Assembly (NCBI GenBank): GCA_038093515.1
Contig: JBBPSI010000145.1
Coordinates: forward strand, 1-63,694
DNA: 63,694 bases
Direction: 5' to 3'
Source: Butyriboletus loyo
Lineage: Eukaryota > Basidiomycota > Agaricomycetes > Boletales > Boletaceae
Shown here: one piece after another, positions 63,331-63,694 of the stretch
Layout: each line of letters opens with the position of its first letter
How positions within the stretch are numbered: the stretch's first letter is position 1
The notes under the pieces: model-generated
Seen by the model: the letters and a program-made list of their open reading frames with translations, nothing else
Databases searched by the model: none
Told to the model about the DNA's origin: nothing
Made by a program: the position numbers and the translations under genes

Positions 63331-63694
63331 AGAGTAAAGAACCCTGCTACAGGAAGAACTCAATCCAATCAAAAGCAAAGAAATAAGAAAAGGGTGCAAT
63401 ATGATCAACCCCAAAGAGAAGTAGAGAGGAAACAAAGAGAGGAACATCAGGGAAGGTCATTTCCACTGATGCCTTTAGAGAAAATTCATAATTCCAGACT
63501 TCCTCCACTGTGGAATGGACTGGAGAGGACATGGAAATGCAAGGGGATGGACAGAATCTATTGGCTATGGCTTGAAGATTGAGGAACAAGGATGTCAGGT
63601 GACTAGACAATCACACAGAGAGGCAGGAGAGTTGAAAAGTAATATTTTAGGTTGTAGTTACAACCTTTTTATAGTCTGGGCATTTCCCAAGACT
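63308..63694. repeat. Repeat D, copy 2, cut by window end
   Basis: Same sequence as 62373-62756 with a few substitutions; it continues to the last base of the window, so its right boundary is unknown. About 550 bp separate the two copies. Confidence 0.75.

Overview
The window is a filamentous-fungal nuclear contig, most likely a basidiomycete of the class Agaricomycetes. Genes carry many 45-65 nt GT-AG introns, codons are CpG-rich, intergenic spaces are long, and the protein set is typical: CSL, YAK1, GRF finger, MATA-type HMG box and ATG5 proteins plus LTR retroelements. The order (possibly Cantharellales-like) is only a guess. All exon models were built by hand by joining reading frames across GT-AG (rarely GC-AG) introns until conserved protein families read through.

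Layout. 0.5-1.9 kb: membrane protein of unknown function (-). 2.6-5.7 kb: CSL (RBP-J/Su(H)) transcription factor (-). 5.7-8.9 kb: no gene recognised. 8.9-10.6 kb: fungal protein of unknown function (+). 10.6-17.6 kb: gene-poor. 17.65-29.3 kb is a gene-dense block: GRF zinc-finger/coiled-coil protein (-), proteasome assembly chaperone 4 (+), YAK1 kinase (+), HAD phosphatase (-) and TFIIH subunit TFB1 (+). 30.8-32.5 kb: GDP-mannose pyrophosphorylase of bacterial type with an added N-terminus (-). 33.1-34.2 kb: candidate XRCC4/PAXX-like protein (-). 34.7-36.0 kb: aldo-keto reductase (-). 36.5-40.3 kb: UCH37 deubiquitinase (-), MED31 (+) and SLC35C2-type transporter (+). 41.2-42.6 kb: shortened Zn2Cys6 regulator (+). 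42.6-47.3 kb: gene-poor. 47.3-48.65 kb: ATG5 (-). 49.1-51.3 kb: FAD monooxygenase (-) lying between two arms of a 340-450 bp inverted repeat. 52.9-54.65 kb: HMG-box factor (+). 55.7 kb to the end: nested LTR retroelements, including a Gag gene without Pol and a solo LTR with a clean 5-bp target duplication.

Most genes are unrelated housekeeping or regulatory units. Three head-to-head pairs share intergenic regions of only 104-155 bp (phosphatase/TFB1, UCH37/MED31, GRF/PSMG4), so each pair probably shares a promoter. Transcription and its control are well represented (CSL, TFB1, MED31, YAK1, HMG-box, Zn2Cys6), as is proteostasis (PSMG4, UCH37, ATG5).

The most unusual items are the bacterial-type GDP-mannose pyrophosphorylase, the inverted repeat around the monooxygenase, a 10-nt micro-exon carrying part of its FAD motif, three candidate GC-AG introns, and a possible fungal PAXX/XRCC4-like repair factor.
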